Assembly: GCA_005788075.1 (NCBI GenBank)
Contig: SXZC01000029.1
Location: 1-11,380, forward strand
Source: Actinomycetota bacterium
Lineage (GTDB): Bacteria > Actinomycetota > Thermoleophilia > Miltoncostaeales > Miltoncostaeaceae
Direction: 5' to 3'
DNA: 11,380 bases
The position numbers and the translations under genes are program-made. Under the pieces are notes generated by a model that saw only the letters and a program-made list of their open reading frames with translations, was not told where the DNA came from and ran no database searches. Every line of letters begins with the position of its first letter. Within the stretch, counting starts at the first letter, position 1. Below are positions 1 through 6,270 of this stretch, piece after piece.

Positions 1-1
1 C

Positions 2-478
2 GACGCCATCCAGTACCTCATCGACCAGGGCCGGCGCGTGGAGCCCCACGTGGTGACCGGCTGGTGGAAGGACACCGGCCAGGTGGAGGACATGCTCGAG
101 GCCAACCGACTGATCCTCGACGTCATCGAGCCCCGCGTGGATGGCGAGATCATCGACAGCGACATCGAGGGACGGGTGGTGATCGAGGCCGGCGCACGCC
201 TCGTGAACAGCCACGTGCGCGGGCCGGCGGTGATCGGCCGCGACGCGGTGGTGGAGAACGCCTACATCGGGCCGTACTCCTCGATCTCCACCGGGTGCGT
301 GGTGCGCCGGGCGGAGATCGAGCACTCGATCCTGCTCGAGCGCGTGCACGTGGAGGACCTCGACGCCCGGGTGGAGAGCAGCCTCATCGGGCGCGACGTC
401 ACCATCACCCGCACCGACGCCAAGCCACGGGCCTACCGGTTCGTGCTCGGCGACTCGTCGGTGATCGGCCTCACCTAG
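2..478 (+). CDS. rmlA: Glucose-1-phosphate thymidylyltransferase, long form, C-terminal part (5' truncated)
   Basis: The reading frame is open from the window edge and ends at TAG 476-478, leaving 158 residues; the catalytic nucleotidyltransferase core lies upstream of the window. The visible part begins near the end of the catalytic domain with GWWKDTGQVEDMLEANRLIL, the typical closing motif of the StrD-type long RmlA. It then runs into a left-handed beta-helix tail of irregular hexapeptides (VIGRDAVVENAYIGPYSS, SLIGRDVTI) and finishes with the family-like VLGDSSVIGL. By family knowledge the enzyme joins dTTP and glucose-1-phosphate to give dTDP-glucose, the first step of dTDP-L-rhamnose synthesis in the cytoplasm. 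The next gene, rmlD, starts 9 bp after its stop, so the three rml genes look like one operon. The product name is secure at family level. Whether the sugar made is rhamnose or another dTDP-deoxysugar follows from the neighbours, not from this fragment. Confidence 0.88.
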   Translation, partial: DAIQYLIDQGRRVEPHVVTGWWKDTGQVEDMLEANRLILDVIEPRVDGEIIDSDIEGRVVIEAGARLVNSHVRGPAVIGRDAVVENAYIGPYSSISTGCVVRRAEIEHSILLERVHVEDLDARVESSLIGRDVTITRTDAKPRAYRFVLGDSSVIGLT

Positions 479-487
479 GCGGCTGGG

Positions 488-1324
488 ATGCGGGCGCTGG
501 TCATCGGCCACCGGGGCATGCTCGGCACCGACCTCATGGACCACCTGGCGTCCGCCGGGCATGAGGCCGTGGGCCTCGACCTGCCCGAGCTCGACATCAC
601 CGACCGGCGGCGCGTGGTGCGCGCGGTGTCCGAGGCGGCGCCCGACGCCGTGTTCCACCTGGCGGCCTGGACCGACGTCGACGCCGCGGAGGAGCACGAG
701 GAGCAGGCGCTGCTGGTGAACGGCGAGGGCACCCGCAACGTGGCCATCGGCGCGCGCGAGGCCGGGGCGGCGCTGGTTGCGGTGAGCACCGACTACGTCT
801 TCCCCGGCACGGGCGGCCCGTACGCCGAGGACGACGCCACCGACCCCCTGCAGGCCTACGGCCGCACCAAGCTCGCCGGCGAGCGCCTGGCCGAGCTGGA
901 GTATCCGGAGGGCACGCGCATCGGCCGCACGGCGTGGTTGTACGGCGCCCACGGCCGCAACTTCGTGGACACCATGATCGGCCTGGGCTCCGACCCCGCG
1001 CGCGAGCACGTGGACGTGGTGGCCGACCAGGTGGGGTGCCCCACCTGGACCCGCGACCTCTGCCCGGCCCTGGTGGCCCTGGTCGACCAGCCCGCAGGCA
1101 CGTACCACGTGGCCGGAGGGGGCAGCACCACGTGGGCCGACCTCGCGCGCGAGGCCTACCGGCTCGCCGGCGTGGAGTGCGAGGTGCGCGACACCACCAC
1201 CGAGGCCTTCGCCCGCCCGGCGCCCCGCCCCGCGGTGAGCGTGCTCGAGGTGACCCACGAGGGTGCCCCGCGCCTGCGCGCGTGGGAGGATGCCCTCGCC
1301 GACTACGTCAGGGAGCGTTCGTGA
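488..1324 (+). CDS. rmlD: dTDP-4-dehydrorhamnose reductase
   Basis: A 278-residue extended short-chain dehydrogenase. It opens with the NAD(P)-binding glycine motif GHRGMLG (residues 7-13), has STDYVF at 100-105, and the catalytic pair Tyr124 and Lys128 in YGRTK. Length and motifs match RmlD, which reduces dTDP-4-keto-L-rhamnose to dTDP-L-rhamnose with NAD(P)H, the last step of the pathway. The ATG at 488 is chosen because the Rossmann motif starts immediately after it; a modest purine-rich stretch (GGCGG) lies 5 nt upstream. The stop codon TGA (1322-1324) overlaps the GTG start of rmlB by 4 bp, so translation of the two is probably coupled. The gene order A-D-B differs from the common B-D-A-C order. 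No rmlC epimerase is visible; it may lie upstream of the window. A different dTDP-4-ketosugar reductase cannot be excluded from sequence alone. Confidence 0.9.
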   Translation: MRALVIGHRGMLGTDLMDHLASAGHEAVGLDLPELDITDRRRVVRAVSEAAPDAVFHLAAWTDVDAAEEHEEQALLVNGEGTRNVAIGAREAGAALVAVSTDYVFPGTGGPYAEDDATDPLQAYGRTKLAGERLAELEYPEGTRIGRTAWLYGAHGRNFVDTMIGLGSDPAREHVDVVADQVGCPTWTRDLCPALVALVDQPAGTYHVAGGGSTTWADLAREAYRLAGVECEVRDTTTEAFARPAPRPAVSVLEVTHEGAPRLRAWEDALADYVRERS

Positions 1325-2313
1325 AGGTCCTCATCACCGGCGGGTGCGGGTTCATCGGCTCGGAGGTCATCCGGGTCGCCATCGAGCAGGGTCATGAGGT
1401 GGTCAACCTCGACAAGCTCACCTACGCGGGCAACCCCGCGAACGTGGCCGAGCTCATGGGCAACCCGCTCTACTCGTTCATCCACGGCGACATCGCCGAC
1501 CCCGAGGTGGCGGCCACCGCGGTGGAGGGCTGCGAGGTGGTCATCAACCTGGCGGCCGAGAGCCACGTGGACCGCTCGCTGCACAACCCCACGGAGTTCA
1601 TCGAGACCGACGTGGTGGGCACGGCCACGCTGATCATGGCCGCGCGCGCGGCCGGCGTGCGCCGCTTCGTGCAGGTGAGCACCGACGAGGTGTACGGCTC
1701 CATCCCGACCGGGGCCTTCCGGGAGACCGACCCCATCCAGCCCTCGTCGCCCTACTCGGCCAGCAAGGCCGGCGGCGACCTGCAGGCCCTGGCGATCCAC
1801 CACACCTTCGGATACGACATCGTCATCACCCGCGGCTCGAACACCTACGGCCCCCGGCAGTACCCCGAGAAGCTCGTGCCCCTGTTCATCACCAACGCCC
1901 TCGACGGCCTGCCGCTGCCGGTGTACGGCGACGGCCAGCAGGTGCGCGACTGGATCCACGTGCGCGACCACGCCGAGGGCATCTGGTTCGCCATGCAGAA
2001 CGGCGAGGCCGGGCAGGTCTACAACGTGGGTGGCGGGAACGAGTGGCCAAACCTGGAGATCACGCAGCGCATCCTCGCCCACACCGGTGCCTCCGACGAC
2101 CTCATCACCTACGTCGAGGACCGCCCGGGTCACGACCGGCGCTATGCCCTTGACACCTCGAAGATGCGGGCGATGGGCTGGGCTCCGCAGGTGGACTTCG
2201 ACGAGGGCCTGGCCGCGACGGTTGAGTGGTACCGCGACGGCCGCCCCTGGTGGGAGCCCATCAAGAGCGGCGAGTACGCGGAGTGGTACGCGAAGAACTA
2301 CGCCTCGCGCTGA
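1321..2313 (+). CDS. rmlB: dTDP-glucose 4,6-dehydratase
   Basis: A 330-residue extended SDR enzyme. Visible motifs are the glycine-rich nucleotide loop GGCGFIG (7-13), the family signature YAGNP (about 36-40), the catalytic STDEVYG (120-126, with Thr121, Asp122 and Glu123), the Tyr145/Lys149 pair in YSASK, RGSNTYGPRQYPEK, and VRDWIHVRDH in the sugar-nucleotide region. These are diagnostic for RmlB, which converts dTDP-glucose to dTDP-4-keto-6-deoxyglucose using tightly bound NAD+. The start is the GTG at 1321, not an upstream codon. It makes a GTGA overlap with the rmlD stop, the Rossmann strand begins two residues later, and an AGGGAG Shine-Dalgarno at 1310-1315 lies 5 nt upstream. The open frame continues far upstream of this point only as a shadow of rmlD. 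The gene ends 6 bp from the converging protease stop, with no recognisable hairpin terminator between them. Confidence 0.95.
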   Translation: MKVLITGGCGFIGSEVIRVAIEQGHEVVNLDKLTYAGNPANVAELMGNPLYSFIHGDIADPEVAATAVEGCEVVINLAAESHVDRSLHNPTEFIETDVVGTATLIMAARAAGVRRFVQVSTDEVYGSIPTGAFRETDPIQPSSPYSASKAGGDLQALAIHHTFGYDIVITRGSNTYGPRQYPEKLVPLFITNALDGLPLPVYGDGQQVRDWIHVRDHAEGIWFAMQNGEAGQVYNVGGGNEWPNLEITQRILAHTGASDDLITYVEDRPGHDRRYALDTSKMRAMGWAPQVDFDEGLAATVEWYRDGRPWWEPIKSGEYAEWYAKNYASR

Positions 2314-2319
2314 CCGCGA

Positions 2320-3408
2320 TCACCTGATGCGCACCCTCACCGGGTAGGTGCTCGAGTAGCGCATGCCCGTGGTGGCGTCGCGAACGTCGGCGAACACCGT
2401 CAGCACCTGGCCACGCGGATGCGGGTGGCGGTGGGTCACCGACCACGCGCCGCAGCGGCTGCGCATGGTGCGGGACGTGGCCCGGGCGTAGTGCCAGTCC
2501 TCGCCGGAGTGCGCGGCCCGGAAGCGCGTGACGATGCGGTGCCCGATGCCCCCCGATTGGCACCAGCGCATGGTGAGCTGCGTCGCGCGCGTTCGCGGGA
2601 TCTGCCTGGCCGTGATCGATGTGACCTCGGGAAGGCTCACGCGGGCATCGCCACCTGCGCGCACCCAGTCGATCCACGTGCTGTAGGTGCCCACATGCGT
2701 GTAGGCCGTGGGCGTGGTGTTGTCACAGCCCTCCGGGCCGAACGAGACGAGGCCGATGAGCACGCCCTCATGTTCGAGGGGTCCGCCGCTGTCGCCCCAG
2801 CACGCGGACGCCTCGGTGGAGAAGGGCATCGTGCCGCAGATGGTTCCCCACGGTGCGCCCAGCGCGAAGCACTGCGCGGGGGTTGACACCGAGATCTGCC
2901 CGGTGAGCAGCTGGTCGCTGCCGCTCGGCGCCTCGGCGGTGGCGCCCCATCCCGACACCCATCCATTGGCGGCGTACGACGCCCGCGGTCCGCGCTGGTA
3001 GCGCTCGGTGGCCGGGCTGATGGACGCGGGCACCGGCTGGGCCAGGTGCACGAGCGCGATGTCGTGGCCCCATCGCCGCAGGTCGTACAGCGGGTACTGC
3101 GCGATGGCATCCACGGCGTGGCGGTTGCCGTCGGCCACCAGTGACAGCACCGGCTGCCCCACGGCCACCACCAGCTGCTCCGGGCGCAGGCCGGCGGTGC
3201 AGTGCCCGGCCGTCACCACCCACTGCGGGTCGAGCAGGGTCCCGGTGCAGAACTGGCCCGCGCGCGCCGTGGGCTGGGTCGGGTCGATGAGGGCCACCAC
3301 GTGGTCGCCGGTGCCCGGATCGGCAGGCGTGCCGCCCACCACCCCGAGCGCGGCAGGGGCCGTGCAGAGGGCCAGCATCGCCATGATGATCGCCAGCACC
3401 CTGCCCAT
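2320..3408 (-). CDS. Secreted trypsin-fold (family S1) serine protease with C-terminal beta extension
   Basis: A 362-residue predicted exported protease. Residues 1-22 form a signal peptide (basic start, hydrophobic core, AALG before the likely cut). The peptidase domain (about 23-255) carries the catalytic triad His69 in TAGHC, Asp116 in HDIALVHL and Ser207 in CWGDSGGP. The cysteines suit the usual bridges: 54-70, 180-191 and 203-228. The mature chain would begin VVGGTP, the classic activated N-terminus, directly after the signal peptide. The position equivalent to chymotrypsin 189 is Ser201, not Asp, so trypsin-like Arg/Lys specificity is unlikely. About 105 residues follow (258-362), rich in predicted beta strands with Cys283 and Cys319; I do not recognise this domain. 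The gene starts 20 bp after the terC stop with its own -10-like element, so it may be transcribed alone. No substrate can be inferred. Confidence 0.88.
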   Translation of the reverse strand: MGRVLAIIMAMLALCTAPAALGVVGGTPADPGTGDHVVALIDPTQPTARAGQFCTGTLLDPQWVVTAGHCTAGLRPEQLVVAVGQPVLSLVADGNRHAVDAIAQYPLYDLRRWGHDIALVHLAQPVPASISPATERYQRGPRASYAANGWVSGWGATAEAPSGSDQLLTGQISVSTPAQCFALGAPWGTICGTMPFSTEASACWGDSGGPLEHEGVLIGLVSFGPEGCDNTTPTAYTHVGTYSTWIDWVRAGGDARVSLPEVTSITARQIPRTRATQLTMRWCQSGGIGHRIVTRFRAAHSGEDWHYARATSRTMRSRCGAWSVTHRHPHPRGQVLTVFADVRDATTGMRYSSTYPVRVRIR

Positions 3409-3414
3409 GGGGCG

Positions 3415-3420
3415 ACGGTA
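3415..3420 (-). promoter_or_regulatory. Candidate -10 element for the protease, leaderless type
   Basis: On the minus strand TACCGT fits the TANNNT pattern of an actinobacterial -10 box and ends 6 nt before the ATG at 3408. This spacing puts the transcription start at or next to the start codon. No Shine-Dalgarno sequence lies between (the six bases are CGCCCC), which fits leaderless translation. I see no convincing -35. The role is inferred from position and pattern only. Confidence 0.4.
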
Positions 3421-3428
3421 TCAGCGCG

Positions 3429-4394
3429 TCAGCCGGCCACGGGCGGGCCCGGGTGAGAACCATCCTTTCGGGTAGCCCACAGCGACCAGATGATCGAGAC
3501 CGCGAGCGCGCCGATGATCACCGATAGCGAGAGCCAGATGGGCAGCTTGCCCACGGGCGTCTCGGAGAGGATCAGCTTGACGCCCGCGAACACGAGCAGG
3601 AACGCCAGCCCGTAGTGCAGGTGCACGAAGCGCCTGAGCAGGCCGGCGAGGCAGAAGTAGAGGGCGCGCAGACCGAGCACCGCCATGGCGATCGACGCCC
3701 ATACGATGAAGGTGTTGGTGGTGATGGCCAGCACCGCCGCCACGGAGTCGATGGCGAAGATGAGGTCGCTCGACTCGATGGCCACCAGCGCCACCAGCAG
3801 CAGGGTTGCGGCGCGCCTGCCATTGAGGCGGGTGAAGAACCGGTTGCCGTCGTATTCCCCCGTCACCGGCATGATGCGCCGCATCAACCGCACCATGATG
3901 TTGTTGCCGGGGTCCTTCGGCGCATCGTGCCTGAACGCCATGTGCCACCCGGTGTAGACCAGGAAGAGGCCGAAGACGTAGGCGGTCCAGAAGAACGTCT
4001 CGAGCAGGCTGGACCCGACGAAGATGAACACCAGGCGCATCACCAGCGCGCCGATGACCCCCCAGAAGAGCACGCGGTGCTGGTACCGGTCGGGCACCGC
4101 GAAGTACCCGAAGATCAGCGCGAAGATGAAGACGTTGTCCACCGAGAGCGCCTTCTCGATGAGGTACGCCGAGTAGTAGGTGGCCGCGGCGTCGCCGCCC
4201 TGCCACCACAGCATGATCAGCCCGAACCCGAGGCCGGCGGCGATCCAGATGGTGCTCCAGATGGCGGCCTCGCGGAACGACACCACGTGGTCGTCGCGAT
4301 GCAGGAACAGGTCGATGGCCAGCATCACCACGATGCCGCCGCCGAGGGCGAACCACGCCCACAGGGGAACCGCGAAGTCGAGTGCCTCGTTCAC
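3429..4394 (-). CDS. TerC/Alx-family integral membrane protein, likely Mn2+ exporter
   Basis: A 321-residue polytopic membrane protein with about nine hydrophobic segments. The TerC family landmarks are present: SVDNVFIF (Asp86, Asn87) in one membrane segment and SSDLIFAIDS (Asp210, Asp216) in another, acidic residues proposed to bind the transported metal. The usual IPA after ALDS is VAA here (218-220). Length and the N-terminal VPLWAWFALGG suit the Alx subgroup rather than short TerC. Family members export Mn2+ or help load metal into secreted enzymes; the old tellurite-resistance label is not supported by anything here. The start is GTG 4394-4392, preceded 10 nt upstream by a GGAGG Shine-Dalgarno at 4405-4409. 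The leader carries a yybP-ykoY riboswitch whose known ligand is Mn2+, which strongly supports a manganese role. A second, diverged paralogue lies at 10075-10998. Confidence 0.9.
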   Translation of the reverse strand: MNEALDFAVPLWAWFALGGGIVVMLAIDLFLHRDDHVVSFREAAIWSTIWIAAGLGFGLIMLWWQGGDAAATYYSAYLIEKALSVDNVFIFALIFGYFAVPDRYQHRVLFWGVIGALVMRLVFIFVGSSLLETFFWTAYVFGLFLVYTGWHMAFRHDAPKDPGNNIMVRLMRRIMPVTGEYDGNRFFTRLNGRRAATLLLVALVAIESSDLIFAIDSVAAVLAITTNTFIVWASIAMAVLGLRALYFCLAGLLRRFVHLHYGLAFLLVFAGVKLILSETPVGKLPIWLSLSVIIGALAVSIIWSLWATRKDGSHPGPPVAG

Positions 4395-4402
4395 CGCGTG
4401 CG

Positions 4403-4438
4403 GACCTCCGCTCGATCAATGGATGTCGAGCCGAGGTC
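4403..4438 (-). promoter_or_regulatory. Riboswitch expression platform: hairpin masking the terC Shine-Dalgarno
   Basis: On the minus strand GACCTC (4438-4433) is complementary to GAGGTC (4408-4403), which contains four of the five bases of the GGAGG Shine-Dalgarno (4405-4409). Inside it CTCGA (4430-4426) pairs with TCGAG (4415-4411), with one more G-C pair (4431/4410) and a single G-G mismatch between the two helices. The total is about 12 pairs closed by a 10-nt loop. The 5' arm reuses CCTCGGC (4436-4430), the 3' strand of the aptamer P1 helix, so the two folds exclude each other. Reading: ligand bound, P1 forms and the ribosome site is free; no ligand, the hairpin forms and translation is off. 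There is no U-run, so a terminator mechanism is unlikely. Confidence 0.72.
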
Positions 4439-4523
4439 TCCCCCACCCGGTGGTGGGCGGCACGGCCGGAGCCCGGGGGCTCGTAGTGACGACCGGTGCC
4501 GTTGACGGGGTACTCCCCTTGGC
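4430..4523 (-). promoter_or_regulatory. yybP-ykoY family manganese riboswitch aptamer
   Basis: The minus-strand leader of terC contains the two hallmark blocks of the yybP-ykoY class: AAGGGGAGTA at the 5' side (4520-4511) and GAGACC at the 3' side (4440-4435). P1 can form between GCCAAGG (4523-4517) and CCTCGGC (4436-4430) with a single A-C mismatch. Enclosed helices are CGGCAC (4501-4496) with GTGCCG (4463-4458), GAGCCC (4482-4477) with GGGCTC (4474-4469), and CCCACC (4457-4452) with GGTGGG (4447-4442). GTCACTACGAG between them resembles the conserved internal sequence. The class binds Mn2+ and commonly sits before terC/alx, mntP and P-type ATPase genes. The location 36 nt before a terC start fits exactly. 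A covariance-model search would be decisive. Confidence 0.85.
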
Positions 4524-4530
4524 GGCGCGG

Positions 4531-4536
4531 ATCATA
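4531..4536 (-). promoter_or_regulatory. Candidate -10 element for the riboswitch-terC transcript
   Basis: TATGAT on the minus strand is one base from the consensus TATAAT. It stands 7 nt upstream of the first base of aptamer P1 (G4523), so transcription would begin right at the aptamer. It lies in the 155-bp gap after the acetyltransferase gene, giving terC its own start separate from the upstream sugar operon. The closest -35-like hexamer, TCGACA at 4558-4563, is 21 nt away, which is too far to be convincing. TATGAT is flanked by CGCGG and CCGCG, a short inverted repeat. Confidence 0.45.
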
Positions 4537-4549
4537 CCGCGCCGGGGCG

Positions 4550-5245
4550 CTACTGGTTGTCGAGCAGCTCCTCGTCGGGCACGTCGCGCCACACGCGTGC
4601 CGGCAGCCCGGCCACCAGCTTGCCGGCGGGGATGTCCTTGGTGACAAGCGCGCCCGCGGCCACGAAGGCCTCCTCGCCGATCTCGATGCCCGGGAGGATC
4701 ACCACCCCACCGCCGATGCGCGCCGCGCGCCGGATCGTGGCGCCCTTCAGCAGCTCGTGCCGGGCCTCGGTGCGCCCCATGAAGTTGTCGTTCGTGGTGG
4801 TGACGCACGGAGCGATGAAGACATCGTCCTCGAGCACGCACAGGCGGGTGATGTACGAGTTGCTCTGGATGTTGCAGCGATCCCCGATGATCGTCTGGTT
4901 CTCGACGCAGACCGACCGGCCGATGCCGCAGTCCTGCCCGATCTGCACGTTCTCGCGCACGAAGGCCTGGTCGCCGATCACCGTGTTGTCCCCGACGGAG
5001 CTGCCCGCGAAGATCACCGCGCCCGAGCAGATCGACACGCCGGAGCCGATGACCAGCGGCGGCAGCGGCTCGCGCTTGCTCGTGGACTTGCGCGCGAGCT
5101 TGGGCTGCTTTCCCAGCACCACGTTGTCCTGGATCACGCAGCCCGCGCCGATGACGGTGCCGGCGTGGATCACCACGTTGGCGCCGATCTCGACGTCGTC
5201 GGCGATCTGCACGCCCTCTCCCAGCACGAGGTTCTCGCGGCTCAT
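4550..5245 (-). CDS. Left-handed beta-helix acyltransferase, probable nucleotide-sugar N-acetyltransferase (WbpD-like)
   Basis: A 231-residue hexapeptide-repeat protein. Residues 8-45 and 64-150 are stacked hexapeptides (VQIADDVEIGANVVIHAG, NTVIGDQAFVRENVQIG) interrupted by a basic loop around 48-60. A loop with TTTNDNFMGR (149-158) follows, then GATIRRAARIGGGVVILPG, and a closing VAGLPARVWRDVP typical of sugar N-acetyltransferases. By family knowledge such enzymes transfer acetyl from acetyl-CoA to an amino sugar in the cytoplasm. In the WbpD/WlbB branch the substrate is the 3-amino group of UDP-GlcNAc3NA. The protein is longer than typical WbpD (about 190 residues). The ATG at 5245 makes an ATGA overlap with the stop of the oxidoreductase gene, and a GGAGGGGG Shine-Dalgarno lies about 7 nt upstream. 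Gene order supports WbpD; an O-acetyltransferase or other acyl acceptor remains possible. Confidence 0.82.
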   Translation of the reverse strand: MSRENLVLGEGVQIADDVEIGANVVIHAGTVIGAGCVIQDNVVLGKQPKLARKSTSKREPLPPLVIGSGVSICSGAVIFAGSSVGDNTVIGDQAFVRENVQIGQDCGIGRSVCVENQTIIGDRCNIQSNSYITRLCVLEDDVFIAPCVTTTNDNFMGRTEARHELLKGATIRRAARIGGGVVILPGIEIGEEAFVAAGALVTKDIPAGKLVAGLPARVWRDVPDEELLDNQ

Positions 5246-6270
5246 CGGGATGCCCCCTCCAGGGTGATCGGCCGGCCGCCCTCGGCCAGCGAAGTGTCCA
5301 TGGCCTCGAGCACCTCGACGGTGGCAAGGCCTGCCCAGCCGTCGGCCACGGGGGCGGTGCCCGCGCGGATGCTGTCGAGGAAGTGCTGGCAGACCAGGCG
5401 CAGCGGCTCTGCGCTGTCGATCTTGGGGCTGAAGATATCCCCGGAGCGCACCTGGATGTACTCGCCGTAGTCGCCGGTGCGCGGCACCGGGCCCTTGTCG
5501 TACACGGTGATCTTGCGCTCGCTCTCCATGTCGTCGAACACCACCATGCGCTCCGAACCGATGACGGTCATGCGGCGCATCTTGTGGGGGTCGAGCCACG
5601 AGAGGTGCAGGTGGCCGATGACCCCGCTCTCGAAGAGGATGCGCCCGAATACGACGTCCTCCACCCCGTCCTGCAGGTAGCAGGCGCCGGTGGCCGACAC
5701 CTCCACGGCGGGCTCGCCCACCAGGTGCAGCATCACGCTGATGTCGTGCGGGCCGAGGCTCCACAGGGCGTTCTCGTCCTTGCGCACGATGCCGAGGTTG
5801 AGCCGGTTGCCGTAGAGGTAGTGCACGTCGCCCAGGTGCCCGCTCTCCACGAGCTCCTTCACCTTGGTGACGCCCGGGTGCAGCACCAGCAGGTGATCCA
5901 CCATGAGGGTCACGCCGGCGGCCTCGGCGGCCTCCGCCACCGCGCGGGCATCGGCGGTGGTGAGGGCCAGGGGCTTCTCCACGAACACGTGCTTGCCGGC
6001 CTCGATGGCCTTGAGCGCCAGGGCCGCGTGCGTGGGCACGGGGGTGGCGATCACCACGGCGTCGGTATCCGGGTCGGCCAGCACCTCGTCGAGGTCGGTG
6101 GTGAACGCCGTGCGCGGGAACGCCGCGCGGTGGCGGTCGAGCAGCGACGCGTCGAGGTCGCAGGCCCAGGCGAGCTCGGATCCCTCGAGGCGGTCGAAGT
6201 TGCGGGCCAGGTTGGGCCCCCAGTACGACATCCCCACCACGGCCACGCGAAGCGGCGTCACAGCGTCCAC
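5242..6270 (-). CDS. Gfo/Idh/MocA-family oxidoreductase, probable UDP-GlcNAcA 3-dehydrogenase (WbpB/WlbA-like)
   Basis: A 342-residue NAD(P)-dependent oxidoreductase. The N-terminal Rossmann fold has GMSYWG (13-18), followed by ATPVPTHAA (75-83) and the family hallmark EKPLALT with Lys99. The C-terminal substrate domain has LGPHDIS (172-178, with His175 and Asp176 in the usual catalytic positions). In the WbpB/WlbA branch the enzyme oxidises C3 of UDP-GlcNAc uronic acid before transamination. The assignment to that branch rests mainly on the neighbours: a UDP-sugar 6-dehydrogenase upstream and an acetyltransferase downstream, each overlapping by a few bases. Two GTG starts are possible, 6270 and 6261. 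I chose 6270 because a GGGGGGAG Shine-Dalgarno lies 5 nt upstream of it. The 6261 start would give a 4-bp GTGA overlap with the upstream gene and a protein 3 residues shorter. Confidence 0.85.
   Translation of the reverse strand: MDAVTPLRVAVVGMSYWGPNLARNFDRLEGSELAWACDLDASLLDRHRAAFPRTAFTTDLDEVLADPDTDAVVIATPVPTHAALALKAIEAGKHVFVEKPLALTTADARAVAEAAEAAGVTLMVDHLLVLHPGVTKVKELVESGHLGDVHYLYGNRLNLGIVRKDENALWSLGPHDISVMLHLVGEPAVEVSATGACYLQDGVEDVVFGRILFESGVIGHLHLSWLDPHKMRRMTVIGSERMVVFDDMESERKITVYDKGPVPRTGDYGEYIQVRSGDIFSPKIDSAEPLRLVCQHFLDSIRAGTAPVADGWAGLATVEVLEAMDTSLAEGGRPITLEGASR

Noticed and set aside
934..1320. Upstream extension of the rmlB frame
   Set aside because: It lies wholly inside rmlD in another frame and is Arg/Gly/Pro-rich. 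The GTG at 1321 with a good Shine-Dalgarno is the real start.
2314..2319. Terminator between rmlB and the protease
   Set aside because: Only 6 bp separate the convergent stops, and I see no hairpin with a U-run there.
3429..4394. Tellurite resistance determinant
   Set aside because: The TerC name is historical. No other ter genes are present, and the Mn2+ riboswitch points to manganese.
4531..4563. Full sigma-70-like promoter TCGACA / TATGAT for the riboswitch transcript
   Set aside because: The spacing of 21 nt between the hexamers is too long for a confident call, so only the -10 candidate is kept.
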